This document shows, in pieces, positions 1-10,565 of a stretch of DNA of 40,650 nt. The notes beneath the pieces were generated by a model that saw nothing but the letters and a program-made list of their open reading frames with translations, was not told the origin of the DNA and did no database searches. The DNA is from Pigoraptor chileana (taxonomy: Eukaryota > Opisthokonta > Filasterea), in NCBI GenBank assembly GCA_943704495.1, contig CALSCR010003220.1:1-40650 (forward strand). Direction: 5' to 3'. The position numbers were made by a program, and so were the translations under genes. Within the stretch, counting starts at the first letter, position 1, and every line of letters starts with the position of its first letter.

Positions 1-15
1 GGGGGGGGTGGTTAT

Positions 16-1232
16 TTAGTATCCAGCAAAAGATGTACTGTGTTTCGGTAATACATCTGGACAAACAGATAATTTTGCTTACATGGGTACATTGCGAAAT
101 CGCGGAGATGCGCACGCTGGGCCTGCTCTGAAGAACGGAGGCTGGTAGTCCGCCGGTGTAACTGGAAGCAAAGATTCATGTTCTCAATAAGTATGTACGT
201 TCTAGACAAGCGCCCTAAGATGTCCGACAAATGTTACAAACCTTCGTCGTAATAGTTGAGGCGCATTGTGATGTATCGCTCATCTGCATCGCGAATGTTG
301 GGAAGGTCAGATGACAGACGGTGTTTCAATTAGTGCAACGCTGCAGCTCAATCGCTGCCGACCTGGGAGCGTCTTGAGTGTCTGCGTAAGAACGATGAGC
401 GTGCGTAGCATCTTGATGGTCGCCTTGCGTATATCCGCAACAGTTGTTGACGGCGTGAGAACATCCTTGCCGCTATGAAGAGAGAACGTCCCGTTTGCTA
501 TGCTGTTTTCGGGATATGCGAACTTGAAGGTGTAGTTTTCAACCGGCCTCTGCGCGAGTGGACGCGAGGTGGAATCAGTAACATGGAATAGGAGGTGAGG
601 GGAAGAAAGACATTCTTCGCGCTCAGCTCACATCTGGAGACGTTGCATCGACGCAGATGTCGACAACGATCTCGCGAAGATAGCGTTTTTCGAGAGCGTC
701 GAAACACCCATCAACCCAGTTCATGAGCAAGTCAGCTGAATCAGAGTGTCCTCGGCGGAGGACCTTGAGCTTCAGCCCTTCCAACGACCTGTTGGTGTAT
801 GCATCCTCGGGAAACAACGCCCTGGACGGCAAAACACGATAAGTATATCATCAGAAATAGAATCATGGAGATCCGGTACTCGTTAAGTATTTGGCATGAC
901 ACACTTACCGCAAGTAGGTTATGCTGGATACCTGCAGTGAATAGAGATGAAAGGAGCAGAGTCAGTCAGTTGTGTTACATCATAAGCTTGAACGGCAAGA
1001 CGAACAATGCGCTGCATCCTCACCGTGAGTCGAAGTAGATTCTGCACCAAGTTGAGAGAGAGCTGCTCCGTAATCTGCGTGGTCTCTGTTTTGCTCTGAA
1101 TTGACAAATAGGAAGGGTCAGGAATTTCAAACCGGATTGTGACCAGTCGTAGACATCAGCAAGAATTGAGTAACGTAAACGTACTGCTGCGGTTTCCGTT
1201 GTCTTAGGACGCACAGCCAGTTTTGTCGCCAT
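16..1232 (-). CDS. HOP1: HORMA-domain meiotic chromosome-axis protein (Hop1/HORMAD-like), 3' end uncertain
   Basis: Hop1/HORMAD proteins coat the meiotic chromosome axis and regulate recombination and synapsis. I read exons at 1185-1232, 1024-1095, 909-931, 632-821, 363-549, 242-283 and 83-161, all with GT-AG borders and matching phases. The spliced protein begins MATKLAVRPK and carries the family hallmarks in order: SSITYLRALFPEDAY, then NWVDGCFDALEKRYLR, then ENYTFKFAYP, then ADIRKATIKMLRTLIVL and RYITMRLNYYDE followed by TPADYQPP. These track animal HORMAD1 and yeast Hop1 almost without gaps, so Mad2 or Rev7 is less likely. A last exon at 16-37 would add seven residues and a stop, giving about 220 residues. 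That is shorter than the family and drops the closure-motif tail, so the true 3' end may lie beyond the window. It is divergent from FANCI. Confidence 0.88.
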
Positions 1233-1578
1233 CTTGTCGTGTTCCTTCAAATAAAACCCGGGATCAGATTGTTAATTTTGTGCGCGTGTGTGCGTGTGAA
1301 TCAATATGACATTTTCGGCACACGACTTTTATATTCATGGCCGCCGTGACGGCGGACTCCATCTCACTTTGAATCCGCAATACAGCCGACAGTCACCGCA
1401 ATAAGTCCACACGGAGAAACAATGAGTGTCTTGATGTCCTTGATGAATGCTCGGGTGCAGTATTTCAGTTGTCATGGTTGCGTGGTTTGCAAGTGGATCT
1501 GCTGGTCGTGGAGCCTGAGTGATGTCCGGCAGTGCGTTACTACTCTGCCCGACGGTAGTGGCTCTTGTCATACAAATA

Positions 1579-1590
1579 TTTTTGGCGGGA
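1579..1590 (+). promoter_or_regulatory. E2F-like site
   Basis: The stretch reads TTTTTGGCGGGA, close to the classical E2F/DP consensus (TTTSSCGC, often followed by GGGAA-like bases). It lies about 245 bases upstream of the FANCI start. E2F control of S-phase and repair genes is well established in animals and plants; its use here is inference. Confidence 0.4.
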
Positions 1591-1620
1591 GTTCGTGTCA
1601 TCGCTTTTAATTTGAAATTT

Positions 1621-1632
1621 AGCGCGCCAAAA
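1621..1632 (-). promoter_or_regulatory. E2F-like site, opposite orientation
   Basis: On the minus strand this reads TTTTGGCGCGCT, containing a perfect TTTGGCGC E2F core. It faces the site at 1579-1590, about 30 bases away, so the pair forms an inverted arrangement in the middle of a divergent promoter. Confidence 0.45.
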
Positions 1633-1832
1633 CGTCGCAGTCAGCGACAGTGCACCTCCTTGCCATCCACTCGACCCGAGACCGCCGATGCCCGGTTCAA
1701 GACTATACTCATGCAAGGTAAACGCCATGTCACGATTTAAAACTTATTTAAACGGAACAGAGAGTTATCGCATGGCATCCACTTGACACCAACAGGAAAA
1801 GTGGAGGGAGTTTCCCTTATTGCTTTTCCGAA

Positions 1833-4800
1833 ATGAGCGAGCAGCGTGTGCTTGACGACAAGATCGATCGTGTTGCCGAAGCCCTTTGCGCGGGAAAGGG
1901 TGACTCTGACGCGCGCGAACGGACAAGAGAGCTGGAGGCATTGCTCGACGCATCCGACGAGGAGTGGGTGCGTAAGTCACTGAACATCTGTGAGAGGCAA
2001 TATAAATGACTTCTTCGTTATCGCTGATCATATTAATGTCAAACGTCCTCATGTGATGCGTGGTTATAGCTGTGCAAGTATTTGGACACGAGGAGTGGCG
2101 ATATATTCCATGCCCTTCGTGCGGTCTTACAGGGTGAGTTACATGAGTGGCCTTCTTGTCTACTGTGCACATGCTTTGTGATTATTTCTGTGAGATTCCA
2201 ATTCTAACACGACTCCATTCAATTTTCACCACAGCATCGCCTGCTGAATCCATCAAAGGCGGGCAACGGCGAACAGCACTGTTCACATTTGCAATAAGCG
2301 CGTTGGACAGCTCACAGCAAGCGGAAAAGACTTCGAACAATGTTCTTGGTCTGCTTGTCGCCCAAGTGGATTCACTCCCGGCGGATGCGCTGGTCACGTT
2401 TGTGTCGCAGATAATAGCTTCGCTGCGGAAGAGCACCGGGCCGGATCACACGAGCGGGCAGCGGAGCTACAAAGCCCTTGAGCTGCTTCCTAAGATGCTG
2501 TCAATGATTGCCTCCCACGAATCAATCTCGATCAAAGCCGCAGGTGTGGATAAGCGATCATTTTACGCCCGGTTAACTTTTGGAACCCCTACGAAACCTG
2601 AACAAACGCTCACGTGGAAGTGCGTGGTTTTTCTATCCTCGTGCAGATGGCACATCCGATGTTATGATGAGTGGCGTCCAGTACCGCAGTCACATGCTGA
2701 ACAAGTTGTGCTCCCTGCGGTGGGAGCCCGACGCTGTCATCCACCTCGTGACAATGTTCAGGGATGTCGAACTCGCCACCGATGAACTCCGCTTTGTCGT
2801 CGAGAAGATCTTTCGGTAGGGTATGCGTGCACAAGTATGTGCGTGAAGGATGTGTATGTGTGTGTGTTGTGAGTGTGCGTGCGTGTGCGTGTGCGTCGTT
2901 TATAACAGACCATTTGTTCGTCGTCAACCTGTACAGCCAAATGACGGGCATGGAACTTGACGAGATCCCACCGCTGATTTATCAACTGCTTCTCCTATCT
3001 GCAAAGGTACATTGTGTGAAGCCCGTATCCATATCCAACGTGTAGTAGTCTCGCTTCAGCTGCTCATTTTCTATTCACAATCATACAGGGTCAACGTCGC
3101 CTTGTGCTGCGCGGGCTCATAACCCATTTTGGAGAACTTGAGGCGAAAGTACGGTCGTCTGCATCGCGGTAAGCTGTGATTTATACATGCTCGCTCTCTC
3201 TCCCTCGCTGACCTTGCAGATATGACCCTATCTGACAGCACACTCAAACTGATGCCAAATTGCACGCCGCGTATCGCAGGGACGTCGTCAACGGCATGGA
3301 CATTGAGCAACATGCGGACACTGCAGAGCATTTGTGGCAGGTTGAAGGCACGGTGCTGCTGCACGTTCTATTCGCAATGAAACAGGACCAGGTAATTGCG
3401 TGCTCAGTCTGCTTTGGTCAAATTCACGTCTTGCTCTTTTGTCCCTCCCAATTCTGACGGCGGTTCTGTTTGCGGCACCAAAACCTGCACGCTTTTGGCA
3501 TACCCACGGACTGCGCAGGAACTGGGTGCTGAATTTCTACGGAATCTCAAATCGACGCCACTTTCTTCGTTCAGTCCCTTTGCGGTCGCTCTCGTGCTCA
3601 GCCTGGGGCGCATTCACCGATTTGAGAATTCAGTGAGTTTTCTGTCCTTGCAGCGTGTCCGTTTATAAGTGAGGTGGTCGTGTTTTTTATTCTGACCACC
3701 TATTTGAAATTTCATCGCAGACATTCGACCTCCTGAAGGGAATGATTCTTCGCTGTCATCGGGATTCACAGCAGCGTGCCCACGCGGGATGGATAGAGGG
3801 TACGCAACGATAGTTTGAGTGTAATGGATGTGCTTGCCATGATTCTGTTTGTGAGTCGGTATGGGCAACTGCCACTGATGGCATTTTCTGCCCATTGGGT
3901 ATTGATGGTTTGCTCAGACAAAAATGCTCTCGAGTCGTTCGACATTGGCGGATCAATCATGGAGGTTGTCCGCCGGAGCGTCCACGACTGGGACCACGTG
4001 ACAGAAGGAATTGCCGAGCTTGGGCTCGCCCTGTTGGACGCACACTCGACTAAAAACCACGGTGAGTTGTAACCATGACAGCCAATGTGTCCTATTGTGC
4101 AGTAGTCATTTCCTCAATCTCCGGCCGTTCCATGAGAGCTGAACACGCGTTGTGTGCTGTGCAGAGGAAGACACCCCGCAGCACAAGTGCGCCGTGCTTG
4201 GACAACGACTTCTTGTCGAGATCTTCAAGGTGAGCTTCACTGTCACATGGTGTCCCCTGTTGTCCTCTTGCGTCCGCCCCGCATCAATAGTTATCTCTCC
4301 CGCCTCCTTTGTTCCATGGGCACAGCGCCTAAGACTCTGACTTGAATCCTATATCTCCCGCCTCCTTTTCACCGCAGCTTCACGAGCACGTGCGCCTGCA
4401 TGTGCTTGAGCAAGTGCTTGCGAGGATAGTCGCCAAGACGCTTTCCCATGTCGGATATTATGTTGACACTCTCTCAAAGATGGTCGCCACCTCTTCGCAG
4501 GCATTCTTCGAGCTAATGCAGAAGGTGGGATGTGCTGACATTGTTGCACATACACACACACACACAAAAGGTGTAGAATCCCATCTGAGAACGTAGTGCG
4601 GCGCTTTTCTCAGGGCCAACGATTATTGCATGCTTGGTTTCTCGCAGATCAAGGAGGCATTTGACTACCTTTCACTCCTCAGCCTGCCCACTGCGGAGGG
4701 CTTGATGCAGGCCGTGTACCCGCTCATCTCCATCAACGCATCTCTGCGCGATTACATCATCCTTGTCCTCCGAAAGAGCGTGTTTGCAAGGTTTGTCCCC

Positions 4801-7800
4801 TCTTTGATGTGGAGTCCATTCAACATTGCACCTACTTCACTGAGGCGACTTGAAACGCGTATTGGATGGTGAAACAGATGGCCCTAATGACGTTTGTATG
4901 TCCTTTGGCTGATTAGGGATGTGGACGCGCGGGAGATCGCCATCATGGGCTTTCTCAACATACTCAAGGCTTCAAAGCTACGTAGCGAAGTGGAGCTCAC
5001 TCAGGCTGGCGCATCACAGGCCGTTCACCGCGAAAACGAAGGGCTCTGTCTGGAAGTCATTGGTGCGCATCGAATGCTGGCTGTACTCGGCGACTTAAAA
5101 CTCGTATGGCATGTGTTTACCAGCGCTTCCAACGATTTACTTGGGTTGCGTGACGTCATCCCACGCACTGACATATCGACTTCTTTGTTGCGGCTTTTGT
5201 GTGGCTTTTGTGAATTATATATAGGAACGATGCGACGGTCGCTCGCTCAGCAAGCCGGAGTCCGATTGCGAATCTACGAAGGGCTCGCTGAGGTCGTTCG
5301 TCAGAACCCTCTCATTCGGGACGATGTCCTCACAATTCTAATGCCGCAGGTAAGTCCACAGTGTGAGAATCGGCCGCTTTACCAACAAAACAAAATAGAG
5401 AAGAAATCTAATGGTCTGTGTGCATGTGCATGCTCTTATGCGCAAAAAGCTTCTCAAGTATGTCGAGACAAATGACGGGGTTCTGCCGCCTGTGAAGCTT
5501 GGGCTGTGCATGGAACACTCCGGTGATCACGTGCGCCTGTGCGAGCCTGTTGCGCACCTCCTTTCGACCGTGGTGAACTGCGTTGCAGCGCACGGTGGGA
5601 ACGGGGCATACGCGAGTGCAGTGGAAGGTCAGTCACGTGCTCATCCGCCGTGCTTGCTTTTCTTCTCGGTTGCTTGTCATACTGACGCACTGAAAACGTG
5701 CATGAATCGACATTTTGACTACTGCGTTTGTCCTGATAAGGGATCACCTCTAAACTTTGTGGGGTTTTGTTGTAGATGTCCGTGCGTCTCTAAATAACCG
5801 CCGAAAGCTCGCCGAGATTCTCGACTCCATCAGTCGTCGTCTTATTAAGTCGGAGATGGACGACTTTGAACTGGACAAGGCGGCAGACTACGCCATGTCC
5901 AGTGCAGTCGGTTGCCAGAATAGCATCCGGGCGTCACTTCTTCTCGGCTCGTACGAGGTGTGCACACTGTAGAGCTTGGATTGTCAATTTCGTCACACGT
6001 TAGTTGGCTCGAGTGTGGTGGAATTTGCTGCTTTACCCCTTTCCCTTTCTCCCTTGTCCTTTCTCCTTATGGATCACAGCCGATGTGCTGTGCCTAAGGC
6101 GTTTGTGAGTGCGGAAGGCATCACTTTCTAATGGTGCACGGGGCAAAAAGACGTGGCTTCTTCGTTCTCTGATTTACCCTTGTGCTATCTGTGCAGGCCA
6201 TGATGGAGTACATACTTTCGGCGGGTTCGCTGTCAGCTGATCGTGCGGACGAAGTGCTGAAGCTGTATTCAAATTACCAGAAGCTTGCCGATGTCCTGAA
6301 AGAGAAAGCCGCTCTGGGAAAAGGTGGATTATCTTGGTGCTCTCATTGTGTGCGTATGTGTGGTTTTTGTGCATTATCTACTGGACTTATTGTTGTATTT
6401 TGCTGTTCATGTGTTGCTTACTTTTCATTGTTGCTCTATCGTGGTTGTGTACTGTTTACTGTGTGCAGGGAAAGGCTCGGGAACTGTCTGTTTGATGACG
6501 CTGGGATGCGTGACCGACCTCCTGCGTCGCGTCTTCACTCCGACTGCTGAAGGCGATGCTGATGAGACCGGATGTGCTGTTCTCCAAGGCAAGCCGGAAT
6601 TTGAGGTCTACGTCCTAAAGGCTGCAGTCGCCAAGCTCCAACAGGTGTGTTTACGCTTCAAATTTAAAAATGCAAGTGTGTGTGATTGATTTTCGCGTCT
6701 TCTGGGCTGCTGGGACCCTCCCCTTGCTGACAGTCCCTGATTTTGTTCACAGATTGAAGAGAAGGGCCACTGTGAGGATACAAAGGACGCGGATGTTGTC
6801 TATCGCCACACGACGCAGTTGGCGCGTATTCTACTGAAAGTATACAAGGCGTCCACGGAAGCAAGCCGAGCGCTGGTGAGATATTAGACATTGCCTTCAT
6901 CTTCACGTGCGGTAGTCTTCGTCGCTAAACTGAGCTTTCCTCGCGCTTTGTGTTTTAGAATGGCGTTGGTCTAACGGTACGTGGCTGATTTCTCACGCAG
7001 AAAAAGACTGTGCTTGCATTGGAGGGTGTCAAGTCTGCGCTGGCGCATGTCTGCCTTCGTCGGAAGTCACGTGTTGTTGAATTCCTGCGGAGGGTGGATA
7101 ATGGCGCCGAGGATGACGAGGGCATTGCGTCAAATGCGGACTCCTCCGAGCGCATCCACTGCCACATCCGCGTCTTTCAGGTGTGCATACTTCCGTTCAT
7201 ATTCACAGTGAAGTGTAAACGTTGTGGCAAGCTCGGCCATGCTTTTGTGTTTTATACATGGCTTTCATATTGACAACAGTAGCGACTCCTTTTTTGTTCT
7301 TCTGTGTCAACTTGCGTTGGACGCCCAGCGGTTTGTTGTTGATCTCCTGGGAAGGAACGGGGACGTGCCCTCGCGCGAGTCCCAACTGCTTCTCTCGCTT
7401 ATCGCACAGCTCGCCACTCTCATTTGGGACGAGCCCCGCCGTGCGCTGCAACTGCAGCAGTGGTCGGTCAAGCTGTGTCAGGAGCATGCAATTGACGATC
7501 CCGTGATTGCAAAGGCAATGCTCGATCTCATGCTCAATGCGAGCGCACGCGTGAAGGATGGACTCGGCGTGGTGAGTGCGGTGCTATGTGTTCGTAATGG
7601 GCTGGACATGTTTCATGGCGTTCACTTGCGCAAAACTGAATGCATTGCGGAAATCCATAGTTCCAACCTTGTTGTGTTTGTGTCACCCTAATCAATCGGC
7701 GCAGATGCTGTCCCTCTCGGCGGACATCCGCAACGAAGTCGGCGAGATTGAGAATGACGATACGCGCCCAGTGCAAGACAGACGCAGCTTTGCCGTTGTG

Positions 7801-9633
7801 TGCGGGCGCACAGTTCCGGCGTCTCTCTCCCTCGTCGTTGCGTACCTCATTGAGTGTGCAGAGGAGGTCGAATGGGCGCTCGAGAAGCTGCAGTCGGACA
7901 GCCAGAGTGAGTGCTGAGATTTTTGCCATCTAGAGCTCTGTTTGGCGTTTATCTTGCATCAGTCTCTCAGCCGCTGCTCACGTGTCTGCGCATGCATTTT
8001 GGCTCACATCAGCCGAGTCTTCGCAACTGGATGCATCTCAGGCGGTTCCCTCTGAGCGCATAGCCGTGGAGGTGTGGGGTTGTTGTGCTTGTTGAAATGA
8101 TGCATTTGTGTGCGTCGTGTGATGATTATGCCTCATTCTTGCGCATTGAGATTGGTTTTGGCTTTCCATTTTTTGTGTTGTGTCCTTATCCATACGGAAT
8201 TATTTCCGTTTGCATTCCTTGTATGTTTGTTTTGCTTTATGGCACGTGTCAGGAACTACTCTTCCGACGGCTCGCAACGATCACGGAGAGCTTCAACGAG
8301 ATTGTCCGTACATCCCTGATGAATGCTCACGCTGAACTCGTCCTGAAATCGCTCCGCCGATTGTACCTAATTTACGCAACAGTCTCCAAATACGTAAGTT
8401 TTAATGGGACGTATTGCCGCTCTTTCTAGTCCTGTTTGTGCCACCCATGTAGCACGCGGGTTGCCTCTACACATCTTACATAGTTTGTTGTTTGTTCTTC
8501 AACGCAGAGCCTTGCAACACAGCCTGCGGGGGGGAAGGGGAAGGTCTCGCGGGCTCTGGAGGAGCTGGTCGATGCGTCGGCGGGTCAGCTGTCGAGTGGT
8601 ATTTACGCGCTTATCACTTTTGTCCAGACGTGCGACATTCAAAATTCCAAAATGGCAAGCGGCGCCCCAAAGAAGAAGCAGAAGCCAAACACAGCTGCCA
8701 AGGTGGGGAGACGATTTCGTGGTATGGTTTGCGTCTGGCGTGCAGTGCCAACAGTGCATACAATCATCAAACTAATTGCACGCCATTCACAGTCCCACTG
8801 ACACTCCATCCTCTCGCATCCTGGGTGCGGTCGCCCGGGCTGTGTTTGTGCATCCTGGCAGGCGCGGATACTGCGCGAGTCTCGCATTGTTCCAAATATG
8901 ATATATGCCATTGAGCAAAACGAGCGCTTCCTCATCAAGCTATCCAAGAAGACAAAGGTAAGAATCGGTCGATCACATCTACACACACATCAGCCTTACA
9001 TTATCTCGGCCCTCCCATGTCAGCCCTATTCAGTTCGCGCCCTCTGACAGTGATATCCTGATGCGGATGCGGTAACATTTACCCTGCAGACCAATCTGAT
9101 GAAGAAGATCAAGCGGAGCACGGCGAGGGATTTCCGCATTCAGGCAAACGAGCTAGACACGGCGCTGAGCAGGGCAGACAACGGCGACGGCGGAAGCGAC
9201 GATTCTGCAAACCCCAGCGATGCAGAGAATGAGGATCCAAAGGGCAAGGTGGGTTCTGCCTTTTGAATAATGTCCTATCATTGCATTGCGAGGGCGCGGG
9301 CCAGTGTTTTGCATTTTTTATCCGCAGTTTGTCGTCATCATTACTCCACGAGTCTTCATCAAGTGTTGGCACAGTGGTTAGATGGAACATACTGCTTCTC
9401 CGGACAAAGTGTCCGTTTCATTTCTGACGACTTAGTCGCCAATATTCTTTTAAACCGGCGTTTTGCAGGCGCGTGCCAAGAGAGGACTCAAGGGTGGTGG
9501 TGGTAAGGGCGCACCGGCCGCCAAGCGCAGGCGTCGTCAGGCTTCGGTTGGCGGCGCTGACAGTGGTGACGGTGGCGATGGAGACGCAGCTGTTGCAGGG
9601 GGCGACGCCGTTCCCATGGACCAGGTGACTTGA
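1833..9633 (+). CDS. FANCI: Fanconi anemia group I protein (FANCI), complete, 28 exons, 1355 residues
   Basis: FANCI pairs with FANCD2 as a DNA clamp in interstrand-crosslink repair. Exons: 1833-1971, 2235-2543, 2647-2815, 2937-3006, 3089-3168, 3280-3391, 3519-3632, 3721-3799, 3918-4061, 4165-4229, 4378-4524, 4648-4790, 4917-5062, 5225-5349, 5450-5627, 5776-5957, 6197-6323, 6469-6644, 6753-6875, 7001-7180, 7329-7571, 7705-7906, 8013-8071, 8253-8393, 8508-8702, 8862-8957, 9090-9248, 9469-9633. They sum to 4068 bases with consistent phases. The product is close to human FANCI (1328) and follows it collinearly, for example LDEIPPLIYQLLLLSAK, SVHDWDHVTEGIAELG, IKSEMDDFELDKAADYA and YAIEQNERFLIKLSKKTK. 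The C-terminus has an acidic stretch, then a basic nuclear signal (AAKRRRRQ). At residue 530 there is Glu where human FANCI has ubiquitin-acceptor Lys523; two S/TQ sites follow (T552, S557). Upstream lies a divergent HORMA gene with E2F-like sites. Confidence 0.97.
4311..4360 (+). repeat. Dispersed short repeat copy in a FANCI intron
   Basis: This copy carries CCATGGGCACAGCGCC followed by CTGACTTGAATCCTA and a pyrimidine-rich tail that runs into the 3' splice site of the intron at 4230-4377. The same core recurs at 10.8-11.0, 12.5, 15.0, 22.2, 30.5 and 38.9 kb. Confidence 0.75.
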
Positions 9634-10565
9634 CTGACTTACCCTGATTATCCGGTGCTGTAGTAGTGCAGTTCTGATCAGTCCACCATTCCATCCGCAT
9701 ACAATGTTGTGACTCCCTCGGGCGACTTACAATAGCTAAGGGCAGCGCTTGCCAAATGTATGGCTCAGTAGAGAGTGTGTCTGACAGTGACTATGCATTC
9801 CCTAAGCATATAGGTTCTCTGTCATTCTTTTTTTTGTGTGTAATTCCCAGGATTAACTTTGAATGGGTCTATTGGCTGATCGGAATTGCCAGGCTGAATG
9901 CGCTGCGTGAGCATTGAAAGATAGCCCCGGCCGATGCCGGACTGGCCCAACGGTCCATTCACATATTTGGCCAACTGGATACAATGTAACAGCTGCTGCA
10001 GTGAAACTCTTCTGTCAAGCAATTCAGTGGTAGCCTTGACAATATGTACATTCACTGGTCAATGTTGCACAAACATCAATAAACGTTAGTAACCGATCTC
10101 CTCCATATGCGGGCCGACTGGCACACTGTTGTGGCGCTGTGCCCACTCAATGACACTTTGCTTGACTTGAATCCAACTCACTTTGGAACGAGCGAAAAGC
10201 TGTCGAACATCTACGAGAAAGTTCCCAACATTACCCACTGACTGCCTCTTCTAATTATTTTTATTCAGAGCCAATGGGGAATCACTGTCAGTGCAGCTTT
10301 AATTAAATGCCAAAAATTGTCAACTTACAAAAAATATTACGTTGTATTTTAATTGAGAACAAGCAATCTCATAAACACATAATCATACGTATACGGTGCT
10401 GTTGTGAGGGTGGCTGTGACCCATGACAATTTAGGTGAAGGAATAGGAAAACAAGGAAATGGCTGCGGCAGGTTGTGGTGCGCATGCGGGTAATCAGACC
10501 GGCACGAGCATTCCATAGGCTGTACAGGGAGTCGACAGTGTCCATTGCTGTTGACGCAGGAAAGT
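9634..10565. other. Convergent gene gap with coding-like fragments and AT-rich tail
   Basis: This 0.9 kb lies between the FANCI stop and the stop of the receptor kinase. On the minus strand an open stretch of about 50 residues ends in TAA at 10086-10088 (contains FLVDVRQLFARSKVSWIQVK and VPVGPHMEEIGY). A second, of about 75 residues, covers 9822-10055 (contains QLAKYVNGPLGQSGIGRG). They look protein-like but I recognise neither and cannot join them convincingly; a decayed or short unknown gene is possible. 10240-10390 is AT-rich. A diverged relic of the dispersed repeat may lie at 10130-10190 (shared 11-mer GACTTGAATCC). Confidence 0.35.

Larger units (their letters stand above)
1233..1832. 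promoter_or_regulatory. Shared divergent promoter region between HORMA gene and FANCI
   Basis: Six hundred bases separate the two start codons, which point away from each other. Short ORFs here (for example 1519-1740 plus) lack coding character. The region holds two E2F-like motifs, listed separately. No TATA box is obvious. Co-regulation of two DNA-repair or meiosis genes from this stretch is inference from the arrangement. Confidence 0.5.

Noticed and set aside
1519-1740. Plus-strand ORF in the HORMA-FANCI promoter
   Set aside because: No motif or splice support, and it overlaps the E2F-like sites; the residue mix looks random.
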